Assembly: GCA_004431415.1 (NCBI GenBank)
Contig: QPMI01000071.1
Span: forward strand, 124,001-188,000
Source of the DNA: Cyanophora paradoxa
Taxonomy: Eukaryota > Glaucocystophyceae > Cyanophorales > Cyanophoraceae
Reading direction: 5' to 3'
Length of the DNA: 64,000 bases
Positions 11,950 through 21,779 of this stretch are shown here, piece by piece; position 1 is the stretch's first letter, and each line of letters starts with the position of its first letter. The notes beneath the pieces were generated by a model, which saw only the letters and a list, made by a program, of their open reading frames with translations, did no database searches and was not told where the DNA came from. Made by a program: the position numbers and the translations under genes.

Positions 11950-13080
11950 ACAGTGTGTAGTTGCGCTTGCGCGCGTTCAAGCGACGAAGGCAGCGCGGGC
12001 CGCTCATCGCACTTGTGGCTTCGGGCTCGTTCGACGGGCGCGGCGCGGCTCCTCGCTCGGTCCCGCGCGTGCCGGCAGAACGCTCTCGGTGACTCAAAGC
12101 TGAGAGAGCCGGGCGGCTCCGCCTTGTGTGCTCGAGAGCCCGGCTGCATGGCGCGCGCGGTGAGTGCGGAGCTCCGTGGGCGCCCGGCCCGTCCTTAGCT
12201 TTCAGCGCTGAGTGATGTGCGGGCCCGTGCAGGCTGTTATCGCTGCGGTCCGCCCGACTCTGAGCGGGCTCTGAGCGGATCCAGCGCAGCTCTAGATCTT
12301 GAGGTACGAAGGTGCGAGCGGGCGCTCCTTCCGCCGCTCTGCGCCGCCCCGCGGGCGCTTCCAGCCGCCTTCCCGCGTTCATCGCTCGGCAGGACCGTCC
12401 CATCGACTGCGCTCGACGGCAAGGGGGCTCCGTTCAAGTTTCAGAAGATCATCTGTGCACGTGCGTTCCAGACCCGCCCCGCCGCCCCCCACAGCTCCCC
12501 ACCACCTGACGCATGGCCCAGTTTTTCAAGCTTCAAGCGCTCATCTGAACGTTGCAGGCTTCCCCCGCCTCCTCGTTGCAGCCTCACACCACCTGACGCA
12601 TGGCCCGGCCAGTTTTTCCGCTGTACCCCTCCACCCCGGCGCCGCGGAAACCCCCAGCCGTCACATTCGGACCCTCCGCGTCATTCCCGATCGAACGGTG
12701 TGCGTCACGCCGTGGGTAGCGTCGAAAGATCCTGTACCCCCCTCGCCCCCCGCCGGCCGACCTTCGCCCCAGGACCCCGTTGGTTTTTCCTCCCGCCCCT
12801 TTAATTTGGAGGGCGCCGGATCCGATGGTGAGCTCCTCGCGGTCCAGTCCTGTGCGTATCGCGAGCTGATCCGGACCCCGACCCTCGAATATCAGGTACC
12901 CCCGCGCTTTGGCGGCGCCAGGCGGCCAGCCTGGCCATGGCAGGCCGGGGGCCGCGGGGACGAGTTCCGGTCTCGGAGCGGGGAGCGAGAAGTCCACCGC
13001 CGCTGAAGCAGAGGCTGAAGCATTCTAATTCGCCGCAGGCGCTGCCACTCCTGTGGCCCCTTTCCCCCCTCTTCGATCGA
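11950..13080 (-). repeat. Orphan copy of the F-box upstream module
   Basis: This block matches the DNA just upstream of F-box genes A, B and C in the same order and orientation. Shared landmarks are the GAGCCCGGCT(T/G)CATGGCGC stretch, GTGCGGGCCCGTGCAGGCT, the repeated TGTACCCC stretches and GGATCCGATGGTGAGC. About 130 bases at 12331-12460 look identical to 41227-41357. No F-box gene follows on its left, so either the gene was lost or only the module was copied. Frames within it are not conserved as protein, so I treat it as non-coding. Confidence 0.7.
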
Positions 13081-14283
13081 ATTCGAATACATCCCCCCTA
13101 CCCTCCTCCTCCTCAAATCCCCCGGATGTATGTCGGAACTGTCGGAACTGTTCTTAGGGTTATCGTTATCGGTTAGACTGTCGGAACTCGAGCCACCGAC
13201 ATCGACAATGTCGAATGTCGGTTGGATGTCGCGATCGGTGCGATTCGACAGAGGGGGGGGTAGGGGTCATCCCTGCAGCTGGCCATGCATGGCAGGTTCT
13301 ACGCGTACGGCTAAGTACCGGCTTTCAATTATATTCTAAGGCTTCTAGGGAAACAGCGGCGCGTGCGTGGGGAGGGGGGCAACCCCATCCCTGCCTGGCT
13401 GGACCTATCCGAGCAAAATCAGCCTCGGGTCACCTGGTCGGTGGGTGACCAAGAGGCTTCTCTTTTCACAGTCATGGTGTCCGGTCGCACATTGCTGCCC
13501 CGATTTTGGGTTTTTCTTGCAGCGCCGATCACGAGCAATGGCTCACGATCAATCGGCAAGCTGAGTATAAGGCATGTGCCTGGCATTTTATCAATCGGTC
13601 TTCCGAGTCATTGTGAATGGTCAACAATCGGTTGGCGATCAGGCAATCCGCTTTTCAACTATCAATGGGTCCTCAAGTCATTTAATGATTCATCGGACGG
13701 TTCGGAACACAGAAAAGTTCTGGGCCTTCTGGCATACCCGATCAGCAGATCGATATCGATATATCCGTGAATTCGAACTAGATCGATATCGAAATTCCGA
13801 CACATTCGCATGCATGCATATCATAGTATGCGCATGCGCACGCGATCTGGTGAAGCGCGAGCCGAGCGGGCGCGCCAGCGACCGCGAGGGGAGCGCGAGC
13901 GCGCGCATGCGCAGCTATACTGATCATGACACGACCAGTGACCCGAGGCTGCACTGCCCCGAGGGGGCAGGAAGTCTTGTGTTTAAAATTTTAGGAGACC
14001 ATAGAAGCGTGGGTTCTAGGTGAGCGACGGGCCGCCGACGTCGACGGCCGGGCAGGCCTAGGGAGGAGGCGAGAAAAGCATTATGGAATATATATTTAAA
14101 AATGCATTATTTTAATCATTATTTCCGACGTGTCGACGACTCGACGACGAGTCGACGTCGGTCGCCCTCGCCGACATCGTACCGGCAATGGTCCGGCATT
14201 CGACATGTCGATCCGAATTTCGAATGTCGAATTCGAAGCTCCGACATGTCGGTACGGTAACCCTAAATTAAATGTTCTAGATA
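13081..14283. other. Repeat-rich host DNA, possible degraded transposon
   Basis: TGTCGG/CCGACA motifs cluster at both ends (13130-13260 and 14120-14260). TTAGGGTTATCG at 13154 and CGGTAACCCTAA at 14255-14266 form an imperfect inverted pair (11 of 12), which could be the ends of a decayed DNA transposon of about 1.1 kb. No transposase is seen. Open frames between look accidental. Confidence 0.3.
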
Positions 14284-14318
14284 TACTGTAAACGTACGAA
14301 TATTTTTTTTTTGAGAGA

Positions 14319-14343
14319 CTACGGTGGGGCGAACCCCCCGTAG
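14319..14343 (-). repeat. LINE 3'-end hairpin with UUCG loop
   Basis: Read on the minus strand, an outer stem CTACGG/CCGTAG and an inner GGGG/CCCC stem close a TTCG loop. TCTCTC and the A tail follow. A stem-loop directly before the tail is the kind of signal some LINE reverse transcriptases recognise. A second copy of this unit stands alone at 25667-25704. Confidence 0.7.
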
Positions 14344-15273
14344 GTAGTGATATTAAAGACAACAAAGCAATCACAAATCAAAGATACAGTAAACTAGCAC
14401 AAAATATATACAGAATCAAGAGGGATCACGAGAAGGGACACGATCAGAAGAACGCAAAAGATAAGGAGAACGAGCACGAGGAGAAGGAGTAGAAGAGCTC
14501 AAGGGCGTCGATGCAGAAGTACTAGTCACACTAGAACGACGAGGAGCACGGGACGCAGCAAATAAGGAGAACGAGCACGAGGAACTACAGTCGAAGACGA
14601 AGATCTAGACGAAGACGACAAGACAGAGCTAACAGCAGAACTAGAAGACGTAGTCGCAGGAGGCAAAGGCGGTAGAACAGTAGGAGAGGCGAAACGTAGG
14701 ACACCACTAGAGGGGAAAGTCGAAGCTGGCGGAGTGTCTAAACGGAATCGAGATTGTAGAGTTGGTAAAACAATGGACGGCTGAAGACTAATCTGAGGAA
14801 CTGGGGACGACACGAGGAAAGGGGCAGAGCTCGGGTGCAGACTCGGAATCGGCAGTATAAGAGGAGGGGCGAAACGCAAGCCAGTAGTGACAGGAAGGCA
14901 GACGATGGGGCTGAACCAGGCGGGAGAGGCAAATATAGCGAAGTAGAAGAGAGAGAAGGGTACACACGAGGAACGTCACCATACACAAAATACTCGCTGC
15001 CAAAAACTATACGGTCTGACGGTCGCTGAAGATAAAGAGGCGGAACTGCCTGAGGGCTAACAGTGAGAGATGGAGGAGGAAGAGGCAGAGCTAACGACAA
15101 AGGGAACGGAATCAAAGGTACAGGGAAGGCATGGAATACACGAGGAACTGGAAGGTGGAGGGGGCCAGTGCTCCTAACTAACATCGATGAAGCATCTGAT
15201 GGAGGTGACGGCAAAACAACTGAGGGTAAACTAAGTTGAGGTGAAGCGAAGATTGATACAAGACTATCATGAA

Positions 15274-17690
15274 TCAAAGGGGGCCATGCAGGAACCGGCG
15301 GGCGAGGTGGATCTGGCGGGACAGCCAGAGGGAAGCCGAAGGTACAGGAGAGGAAAGCCGCAGGCGCCGAGACACATGGACAGGGGACGGATCGGCATCG
15401 GGAGGCAAGGTTGAATTCGACGGAGACCGGGGGCGGCGGATTCGTGAAACGGAAGGTATCAGAGAAGGACTAGGGGGGGCAGGGAAGTACGGAGCCGCTG
15501 AGCAGGTGGCGACGGTGAGGGTGCAGGGGAGCGAATCCGTCGCAAAGTCGGAACAGGCTGACGGGGCTCGGCATATGTAGCCGCAGCTGCAGGAGCTGGA
15601 GCAAGCACTGGGGGTGCCGGATCCGGAGACTGGAGGCGGGGGCGCTGGCAGGAGGCACAGGATCTGGAGGATTCTCTGAACTAGAGGGGGTTCGAGGTCG
15701 GCGAACGCCACGGGCATTAGCAGGATGTTTATCAGCCCGAACATGACGGTCACGATCAGCAGAAGACTGAAAGTTCTTCCACAAATAGGGCATATTAATG
15801 TGGAGGCAGAAGCGGCGCTAGCGCTAGCATCGGCAGACGAGCTCAAACGAGAACTCGAGGGAGCCGGGACCGAAGCTGTATCAGCGCTAGCAGATGGCCT
15901 CGCAATGTGCTGAACTTGAGGATTCACGCCGACGCCATTAACTGTAGCAGCAGGCCTAGGGGTAGCGACTGCAGGGGGCCCGGGACCGCGACTGCTGGGG
16001 GGCCGAGCGCTGTAGAGGGATAGCTCCGCGCACAGAAAAGAAGCTCGCATCAAAAATAGATTGAGGGGGCTAGGGCGGTCACGTGACTCAGGGTTTGAAC
16101 CATCGTAATCAGAGCCCTCCCCTAAATGCCGTAAACGAAGAAGCTCAATGCGCTCGACAGCAGGAGGCAACGTAATCTCGAGAATATCCAGAAAACGTTT
16201 CCACAGGTTTAGCAGAGCATTAACGGAGTACACTGGTACCCGCTCAGCAAGTAAATTATCGGGTGAGAGATATGCACGGGACAGCTGAAAAATTGCGTAA
16301 ATGCCCGCCAAAATATAACCGAGATACCGAACACAGAAATCGGCATCCACAGAAGATGTGATCAATGTCCCCGCAACACCGGGAACTTGTGGATCTAGAA
16401 TAGCGGAGAACGTAATAGGAGGCAATGGTAAAGAGGGCTGCACGTCCTCGGGCAAAGCCTCTGCTAAGGATGTGAGCTCAGCATGCATGGCCCGCCAAAA
16501 ACCCTGCACCACAGGGCAATCAAAGAAAACGTGCCGCACTGAACGATGCTGCCCATCATTACAAGCGCGGCAGAAAATAGCCGCGACCGGCGGCCGTTGT
16601 AAAGATGGGAAAGCCTTATATCGGAGACGGAAGAGGACATCGAGCCACAGCATAGGAAAGGCACGAAGGGCGACGAGCTGAGACACGCGATTAAGAGGGA
16701 GATCCAGACCCCAGTGTTCTGAAGGCATCTTAGCCCTACTCCGCACCCGCCACAGTCGCTGTACCTCGAGCTGGTAAAAGCGCCGAACAGAAAAGCCCTG
16801 AAGCGTGAGCATCTTATCGAATGTGAAAGCAAAATTGCTGTAGGAAAGCGTAGCTGTCGAACCCGTGCCAAGCGAAACCAGAATTGGACGCGAACCTCTG
16901 CGCAAAGAAATAAAATACTGGGAGGAGAGCACATGAAGCGGCAAGAGGCCAGCTGGTACGCCAGGGTACAAGAGCGGATCTGGAGGGCGGCCACGGGCCA
17001 CGGGACGAAATCCAACACCCGTGGGACAATCTCACCTTCAAAAAGAGGAAGGCCACAAAAAAGCCCGAGGGACCCCTCAGATACACATATTTATCATCTT
17101 TCGATTTATACCATAAGAAACGTTCCGGTACGGCATTAGCAGTAAGCGTTGTAAGCCAACTGGATGGCAGGGCACGACAAATTTGATCAAAGGCAGCAGT
17201 ATAATCAACTAGCATTGCAGGGGGAGCACGAAATCGGTGCAACTGTACATCCCAAATGTCAGCGACGCGCTGTACACCGGCTCTCGCAAACTCAGTATGT
17301 GTCTGTGCTGCAATGTCACTAGGAAGAACATATAAAGGATTAAGAAAAATAGGCCGGGTCAAAATTTGATGCACGGTTGTAGGAGATGCAACGGCTTGAC
17401 GATCTCGCCACGCCTCAAACAGCATCTGCCAAAGCGGTGGCAAATGCAATCTTGGCAAGATGGCAGACACATCAAGCCCCAAAATGACATTAGCATAAGA
17501 GAATGGAGCCAACTGACGGTCTATTTGGTATTGAATATATTCCTTCCAAGGAGCTGAACAGGCCGGGTCGTTAAGGAAGGCAAGCCATTTAGATTTTAAA
17601 GCCAGCGAAAACGTAACAATATCTGGGCAATTTAATCCACCGTCTTTAAACGGAAGCGCCGTAACATATGTAGATACGGAGCCGCGTACA
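15274..17690 (-). pseudogene. Truncated LINE protein, region after the RT
   Basis: The frame is open from the truncation point (about 17690) through the typical post-RT region: FKDGGLNCPDIVTFSLALKS, then a tryptophan-rich segment. After a frame break near 17030, probably one base too many in a GGG, it continues to a zinc-knuckle-like FCRACNDGQHRSVRHVFFDC with the following FWRAM. These are normal parts of LINE C-termini. A long serine/proline-rich tail follows. Without endonuclease and RT the copy cannot move by itself. Confidence 0.7.
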
Positions 17691-17703
17691 CCCGATGTAG
17701 ATA

Positions 17704-17953
17704 GTACGAATATCCGCCAGCGTTTATTTCGACTATGTATATATTCGCCAAACGCTCGCGCTGGCGAATATTTGACGCTGGCGAATTAAGCTTTTGCAAG
17801 TTGTATGGAGAGAGGGATACGACCGGCTGATCTCCCTATGGCGAAGTCGCAGGGTGGCGAAATCAAGATGGTGGCGGATTAAATTTCGCCAGGATTTTCG
17901 GGTTTTGGCGAATTAAAGTGTCGGCGGATATTCGTATACGTACGTTTACAGTA
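17704..17953. mobile_element. MITE-like element split by the truncated LINE
   Basis: The right end carries GGCGGATATTCGTA (17923-17936), the exact reverse complement of TACGAATATCCGCC at 17705-17718. The inverted ends extend outward: TACTGTAAACGTACG at 14284-14298, left of the LINE, pairs with CGTACGTTTACAGTA at 17939-17953. Removing the LINE and one target copy gives an element of about 260 bp with terminal inverted repeats of about 30 bp, flanked by TA. The interior contains several GGCGAAT(A/T) units. There is no coding capacity, as expected for a non-autonomous Tc1/mariner-like element. Confidence 0.7.
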
Positions 17954-18109
17954 GATCCAATAAATTAAATATTGTGAATTCGAACCGTTCAGAGAATGAG
18001 AGGTCCGTTCTTGAGCGGCGTTCTCCGTACCTTCGACTCGCCGAGTCGGCGAATTCAAAGCAGCCATTCCTTATAATTAATCGTGATCATAAAGTGGCTT
18101 TGAAGCCCT

Positions 18110-18469
18110 TGACTCATGATCACCAGTCAGTGGCAGTCACCTGGTTCATGATCATGAGTCACTGAGTTGGGTTTAGCAGCGCACGTGACTCATGAGTTGT
18201 TGGGAAACATGCCAGCCAATGGCCGTCGTCGCTCGCGATCGCGATCATGATCATGATCGCGATTAATAATGAACGGGAGAGCCGGGCTGCCGGGGAGACT
18301 GCCTCGGACTCTAGGCTCAGCGCTAGCGGCTCGGAGTGAGCCTTGGAGACTGTCAGCCTGTGTCAGGCACGTGCACAGGGCAGTGTCGACGTCCGACGGT
18401 CAGCCGCTGACTCAGTGAGCAGTGACTCATGATCATTATCAGCACTGACTCAGCACTAGTACTGACTCA
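18110..18469. promoter_or_regulatory. Cluster of seven TGACTCA (bZIP/AP-1-type) sites
   Basis: TGACTCA or its complement lies at 18110, 18155, 18186, 18408, 18423, 18446 and 18463. Several are joined to TGATCATGA/TCATGATCA palindromes. TGACTCA is the classic half-site pair bound by AP-1/GCN4-type bZIP factors. Seven in 360 bases is far more than chance. The nearest downstream gene is the membrane-protein gene at 19974; a role in its control is inference only. Confidence 0.5.
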
Positions 18470-18477
18470 GTGCCTTT

Positions 18478-18725
18478 CTACCGTGTAATACTTAATTACC
18501 GCGCTGACATAACTACTGCGCTACCATATTACTGCGCTCTAAAGTTTTATAACGCAGTAATTTGGTAGCGCAGTATTACCCCCTTTGCTAACAAAATTTA
18601 GATTTTCGAGGCCGATGGAACGCATGCAGTAATTTGGTAGCGCAGTAAAGCGCCTACCGGCGCAGAACTTTTGGAACGCAGTAATTTGTGGCGCAGTAAA
18701 TTATTAAATAAGTATTACACGGTAG
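18478..18725. mobile_element. MITE-like element with 16-bp inverted ends
   Basis: CTACCGTGTAATACTT at 18478-18493 is the exact reverse complement of 18710-18725. TA lies at the outer edge of each arm, consistent with a TA target duplication. Inside are three related units with core GCAGTAATTTG at about 18553, 18626 and 18677, alternating with GCGCAGTA. At 248 bp and without an open frame it fits a non-autonomous element. It lies directly beside the TGACTCA cluster. Confidence 0.75.
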
Positions 18726-19973
18726 CCTACTAGGCTAGCCCTGCTGACAGGCTGCTGGTCGTCGACCAGCCGCTGAGCTAGCGCCGGGGGCTGTGCCGCG
18801 GCACATCCGATCAGCTATCATAGTACGTATAACTTGATAACTAGAGCTGAGCTAGCGCTGTAGCCTGAACGCAGCCCCGGTCCGCTGCGTGGGATTCGGG
18901 GTCGGCGGGGCCCTGCGGTACTACGGTATGGTATACGTATCATGATCATGTGCAGCTGCAGGCGAGGGGCGCCGTCGGCCAGCTCTTGATCTATAGCTAG
19001 ATCTCTGCGAAACCATACGATATCGCCGCACGAGCTGCATTCCTCCTGGACAGGAGAAGGCGCGCGGCGGCAGCTTTAGCTGTATGCTACGCGTACGGTA
19101 AGCTTAAGGGCGGCGGCTAGCGCTGCTGCAGCTGCAGCTCTGCGAAACCTGACACGTGCACGTGTATACGTACACGTATTGGAGCTCCTTCGAACGCTCT
19201 TGCCGGGCATTCGAATTCGAACGCCATATCGATATTTACCGAGTAGGCGGCGAGCATGCAAACTTCCGTGGCCAGGGCAAAGTCTGTCGGGATCGCGTTC
19301 CTCCAGGCGGCGGTCGTCGCCTTGACGATCGCCGCTCTCTCCAGCTCCGACTGGTGCGCTCTGTCAGTGTGAGCTTCTCAAGCTAGTTCACGATGCGCAT
19401 GCCGTTCAACTCTCGATCTCGAAGCGATTGGCCTATAGCTATTGGCCTTGCACTCTCCATGTGCATGAGCTTGAGCGTCGACTTCGATTGCAGGATGGCA
19501 GACGCCAACCCGAACGAGCATTGTCCAGTTGGTGGTGGATCGTGCTGGTCCACAAGTGTCTTCAAGCTTGGGCTTTTACGTTGCCAGCTTGTTGATCCAG
19601 CAAGGGAGATCAACCGGGACTGGGTGAGGTGACAATTCGTGTGATGACTCTACAGCTCGCGCTGACCGCGATATTGCGCGCGCCGTCGCCCCGTCCCGCA
19701 GTCGAATGACGGCATCTGCTTCTCTTCCTTCGATCGGAAGATGGCAGACTTTGTTGCTCCCAGTAAATATGAACTCCAATATCACGATTTTGGAGCGAGA
19801 AGCGCAAGCTGTGTGAAAGCAGGGATCGGTGGAAAGGTCCGCCGCCTCTCTGTTCCGAGGCGGCCGTCGTGCGCGTGCTGGTCTAAAGCTTCCTACAACT
19901 GTATACGCAATATAATTTTCACGCCAAGCTAACTATATCCCCGTGGCCACGTGCACGTGCACGACAGGTCACG
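18726..19973. other. Host intergenic DNA
   Basis: No gene is supported. Short palindromes are frequent (CATGATCATG near 18945, TACGTACACGTA near 19168, CACGTGCACGTG just before 19974). The gene starting at 19974 should have its promoter at the right end; the CACGTG boxes around 19945-19965 are the only motif I can point to. Confidence 0.4.
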
Positions 19974-20632
19974 ATGGCGCTGCAGATTGCCGCTGTCCTC
20001 ATTAACTTCACCGTCTTTTGCGTGTATTGCTACCTTGCGATCCTCAAAGTCGAGTCCGCCCCGTGGGCGCGGGCAAGGGCCGTTTTCACATGTTCGCTTC
20101 TGCTATCTTGCGCCCTGATGGCGACGAGCATCATTGTGTGGGGCACGGTGCGCACGCTCTGCTTTCATTGGATATCAAAGTTTGAAATGCTAATCGATTT
20201 AATCTCCGGTAAATGCACTGGCAGATTGTGTTTGCGGGGATGAAGGATTACACCCGCTGGGACGTGGTGCGTCCAGGAAACGCTTTCTACGTTGACTGCG
20301 TCGCCTGCCTTCTCAACATCGTCTCTGCGTGCGCTCATTTACTCCGCCCACACCTACGTGTGTCATGTGATTCAACGATTCTTGACGCGTGCACGTGCGC
20401 ATGCCCGCACGCATATATATATGCATCAATACAGCGCGCTGTACATGTCCTTCCTTGGCGGCAGCAACATTTTCCGTCGACGTATACGGACACATACAAG
20501 TGCACGTGGAAATCACGCTCATGTGCATGCATATGATCATGAGAAGAATCTGAATCACGATTGCGCAAGCTCGACCGGATGCTCAACAATGACGAGAGCC
20601 CATATGCGTCCGACCGCCGGCTCGGAATTTAA
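19974..20632 (+). CDS. Small multi-pass membrane protein, four exons
   Basis: Exons 19974-20147, 20225-20328, 20435-20481 and 20544-20632 join in phase to 137 residues. Three hydrophobic segments are visible: after the start (IAAVLINFTVFCVYCYLAIL), then FTCSLLLSCALMATSIIVWG, then DCVACLLNIVSAALYMSFL, assembled across exons 2 and 3. A short charged tail (RKLDRMLNNDE) follows. The first two donors are GTGCG. The last acceptor is the decamer TGATCATGAG. No family is recognised; it may act in a membrane complex with its right-hand neighbours, but nothing proves this. Confidence 0.65.
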
Positions 20633-20789
20633 TGCGGAACTCATGACCAGCGTGAATGGAGGAAAGCAAATCACTGCGCTCCAACCTGCTGATAACGCCT
20701 CCATAGATCCACGCCCGAATACATCCGATGTCCATACATCCGAACACATACAGCAGCACGTCGTCGTCTCCACGCAGCAGGCGACAACT

Positions 20790-21282
20790 ATGGAACCGCC
20801 GGCGCAGGCGACGGCGGCGGCGGGCATGGAACCCCGAAAGGGCTTCGGCGGGGCGCTGCGCTCCGCCGGCGCGGGTCTCATCGACAGAGTGCGCATGCGC
20901 GACCGCAACGCGGTGCGCGGTCGGACGTACTTCGGTGCGCGACATCCGAACTTGGATCGATATCGAACGCATCGCACGCATCCATTTAGCTTCTGCGGCT
21001 CGCGCAGATCCGACCGTGGCGGGAGACATCCGCTTCTTTCGCGCCCGCCCGCCCTTCCTAGTCCGAGCGCTCCTGGACGGCCTGCTCGAGTACCTCAACG
21101 GCCTCACCCTCGGCATCCTCGGGCCGATCCTGAGCCCCTGGACGGCCATGCTCCGCGCAAACTGGGTCCGCTCCAGATTCCAAGCGCTCGCCACTGAGCG
21201 GGCTACTAACGCCCGACCTGCGCGTACGCAGTTCTACCGCAACGTCAAGTTCGGAGGGCGCCATGTCCGTTTCGTCGGGTAG
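20790..21282 (+). CDS. Possible small gene, two exons, uncertain
   Basis: A plausible first exon runs from ATG 20790 to a GTGCG donor at 20889 and encodes an alanine-rich start (MEPPAQATAAAG) with a basic stretch. A second open stretch, ending at a stop at 21282, reads FLVRALLDGLLEYLNGLTLG, a good amphipathic or membrane helix. The phases do not match with the splice sites I can see, so either the boundaries are wrong or a base is missing. Function unknown. Confidence 0.3.
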
Positions 21283-21779
21283 CTTCATCTTATACTTATC
21301 TTAGCACACTATATAGCTAATGCTATATACATCTGTAGCTATATGATCATGATATCGATCTTTTTTCCTGAAAAGGATTGGAGTCTGTTTTCAGTTATGT
21401 AAATCTCACCGTGGCACTAAGACGCGCGTCCGCGTTTCCAGCCTAGTAGCTATAGCTTTAGCTTATATATATGTCTTACGCTTTACGCTTACGTCAACGC
21501 ATGCGCGCGCAGGAGCTGGAAGATCTACTGGCGACTCTACATGTGCGCAATCGAACTTGAGCTCACTTTTCACTCGCGCTATGCTCATTCGAGCACGCAT
21601 GCCTCGGTATCATCCTGAAGGTTCTACTGGCTGAAGTGCCTCGTGACGTTTGGCATACAGGCGCGTCATGATCACCGTGGCACCTGCGTGAAATCTATTT
21701 TTAGGCCGCCCGCGTCCGGGACCGGAGCAGTCAATCGCACGTCCTGACCCGCGGCGGGGCTGCGGTCGCGCAGTATTTC
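21283..21779. other. Host intergenic DNA
   Basis: AT-richer stretch with ATATATAT and ATGATCATGAT tracts. No gene seen. It should contain the promoter of the gene beginning at about 21780, or an intron if further upstream exons exist. Confidence 0.35.

Larger units (their letters stand above)
14304..17703 (-). mobile_element. 5'-truncated LINE with target-site duplication
   Basis: Non-LTR element read on the minus strand. It lacks the endonuclease and reverse transcriptase and keeps only the C-terminal protein region and 3' end. The 3' end is a short A tail (T run at 14304-14312) preceded by a hairpin at 14319-14343. A direct repeat GTACGAATAT occurs at 14294-14303 and again at 17704-17713, exactly bordering the element: this is its target-site duplication. 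The target was the end of the MITE now split between 14284-14303 and 17714-17953. It is a different LINE from the one at 1599-8596, being less GC-rich with an unrelated 3' end. Confidence 0.8.

Noticed and set aside
13154-13165. Telomere-like TTAGGGTT
   Set aside because: A single unit with an imperfect inverted partner at 14255-14266, not a tandem array; better seen as a possible transposon end.
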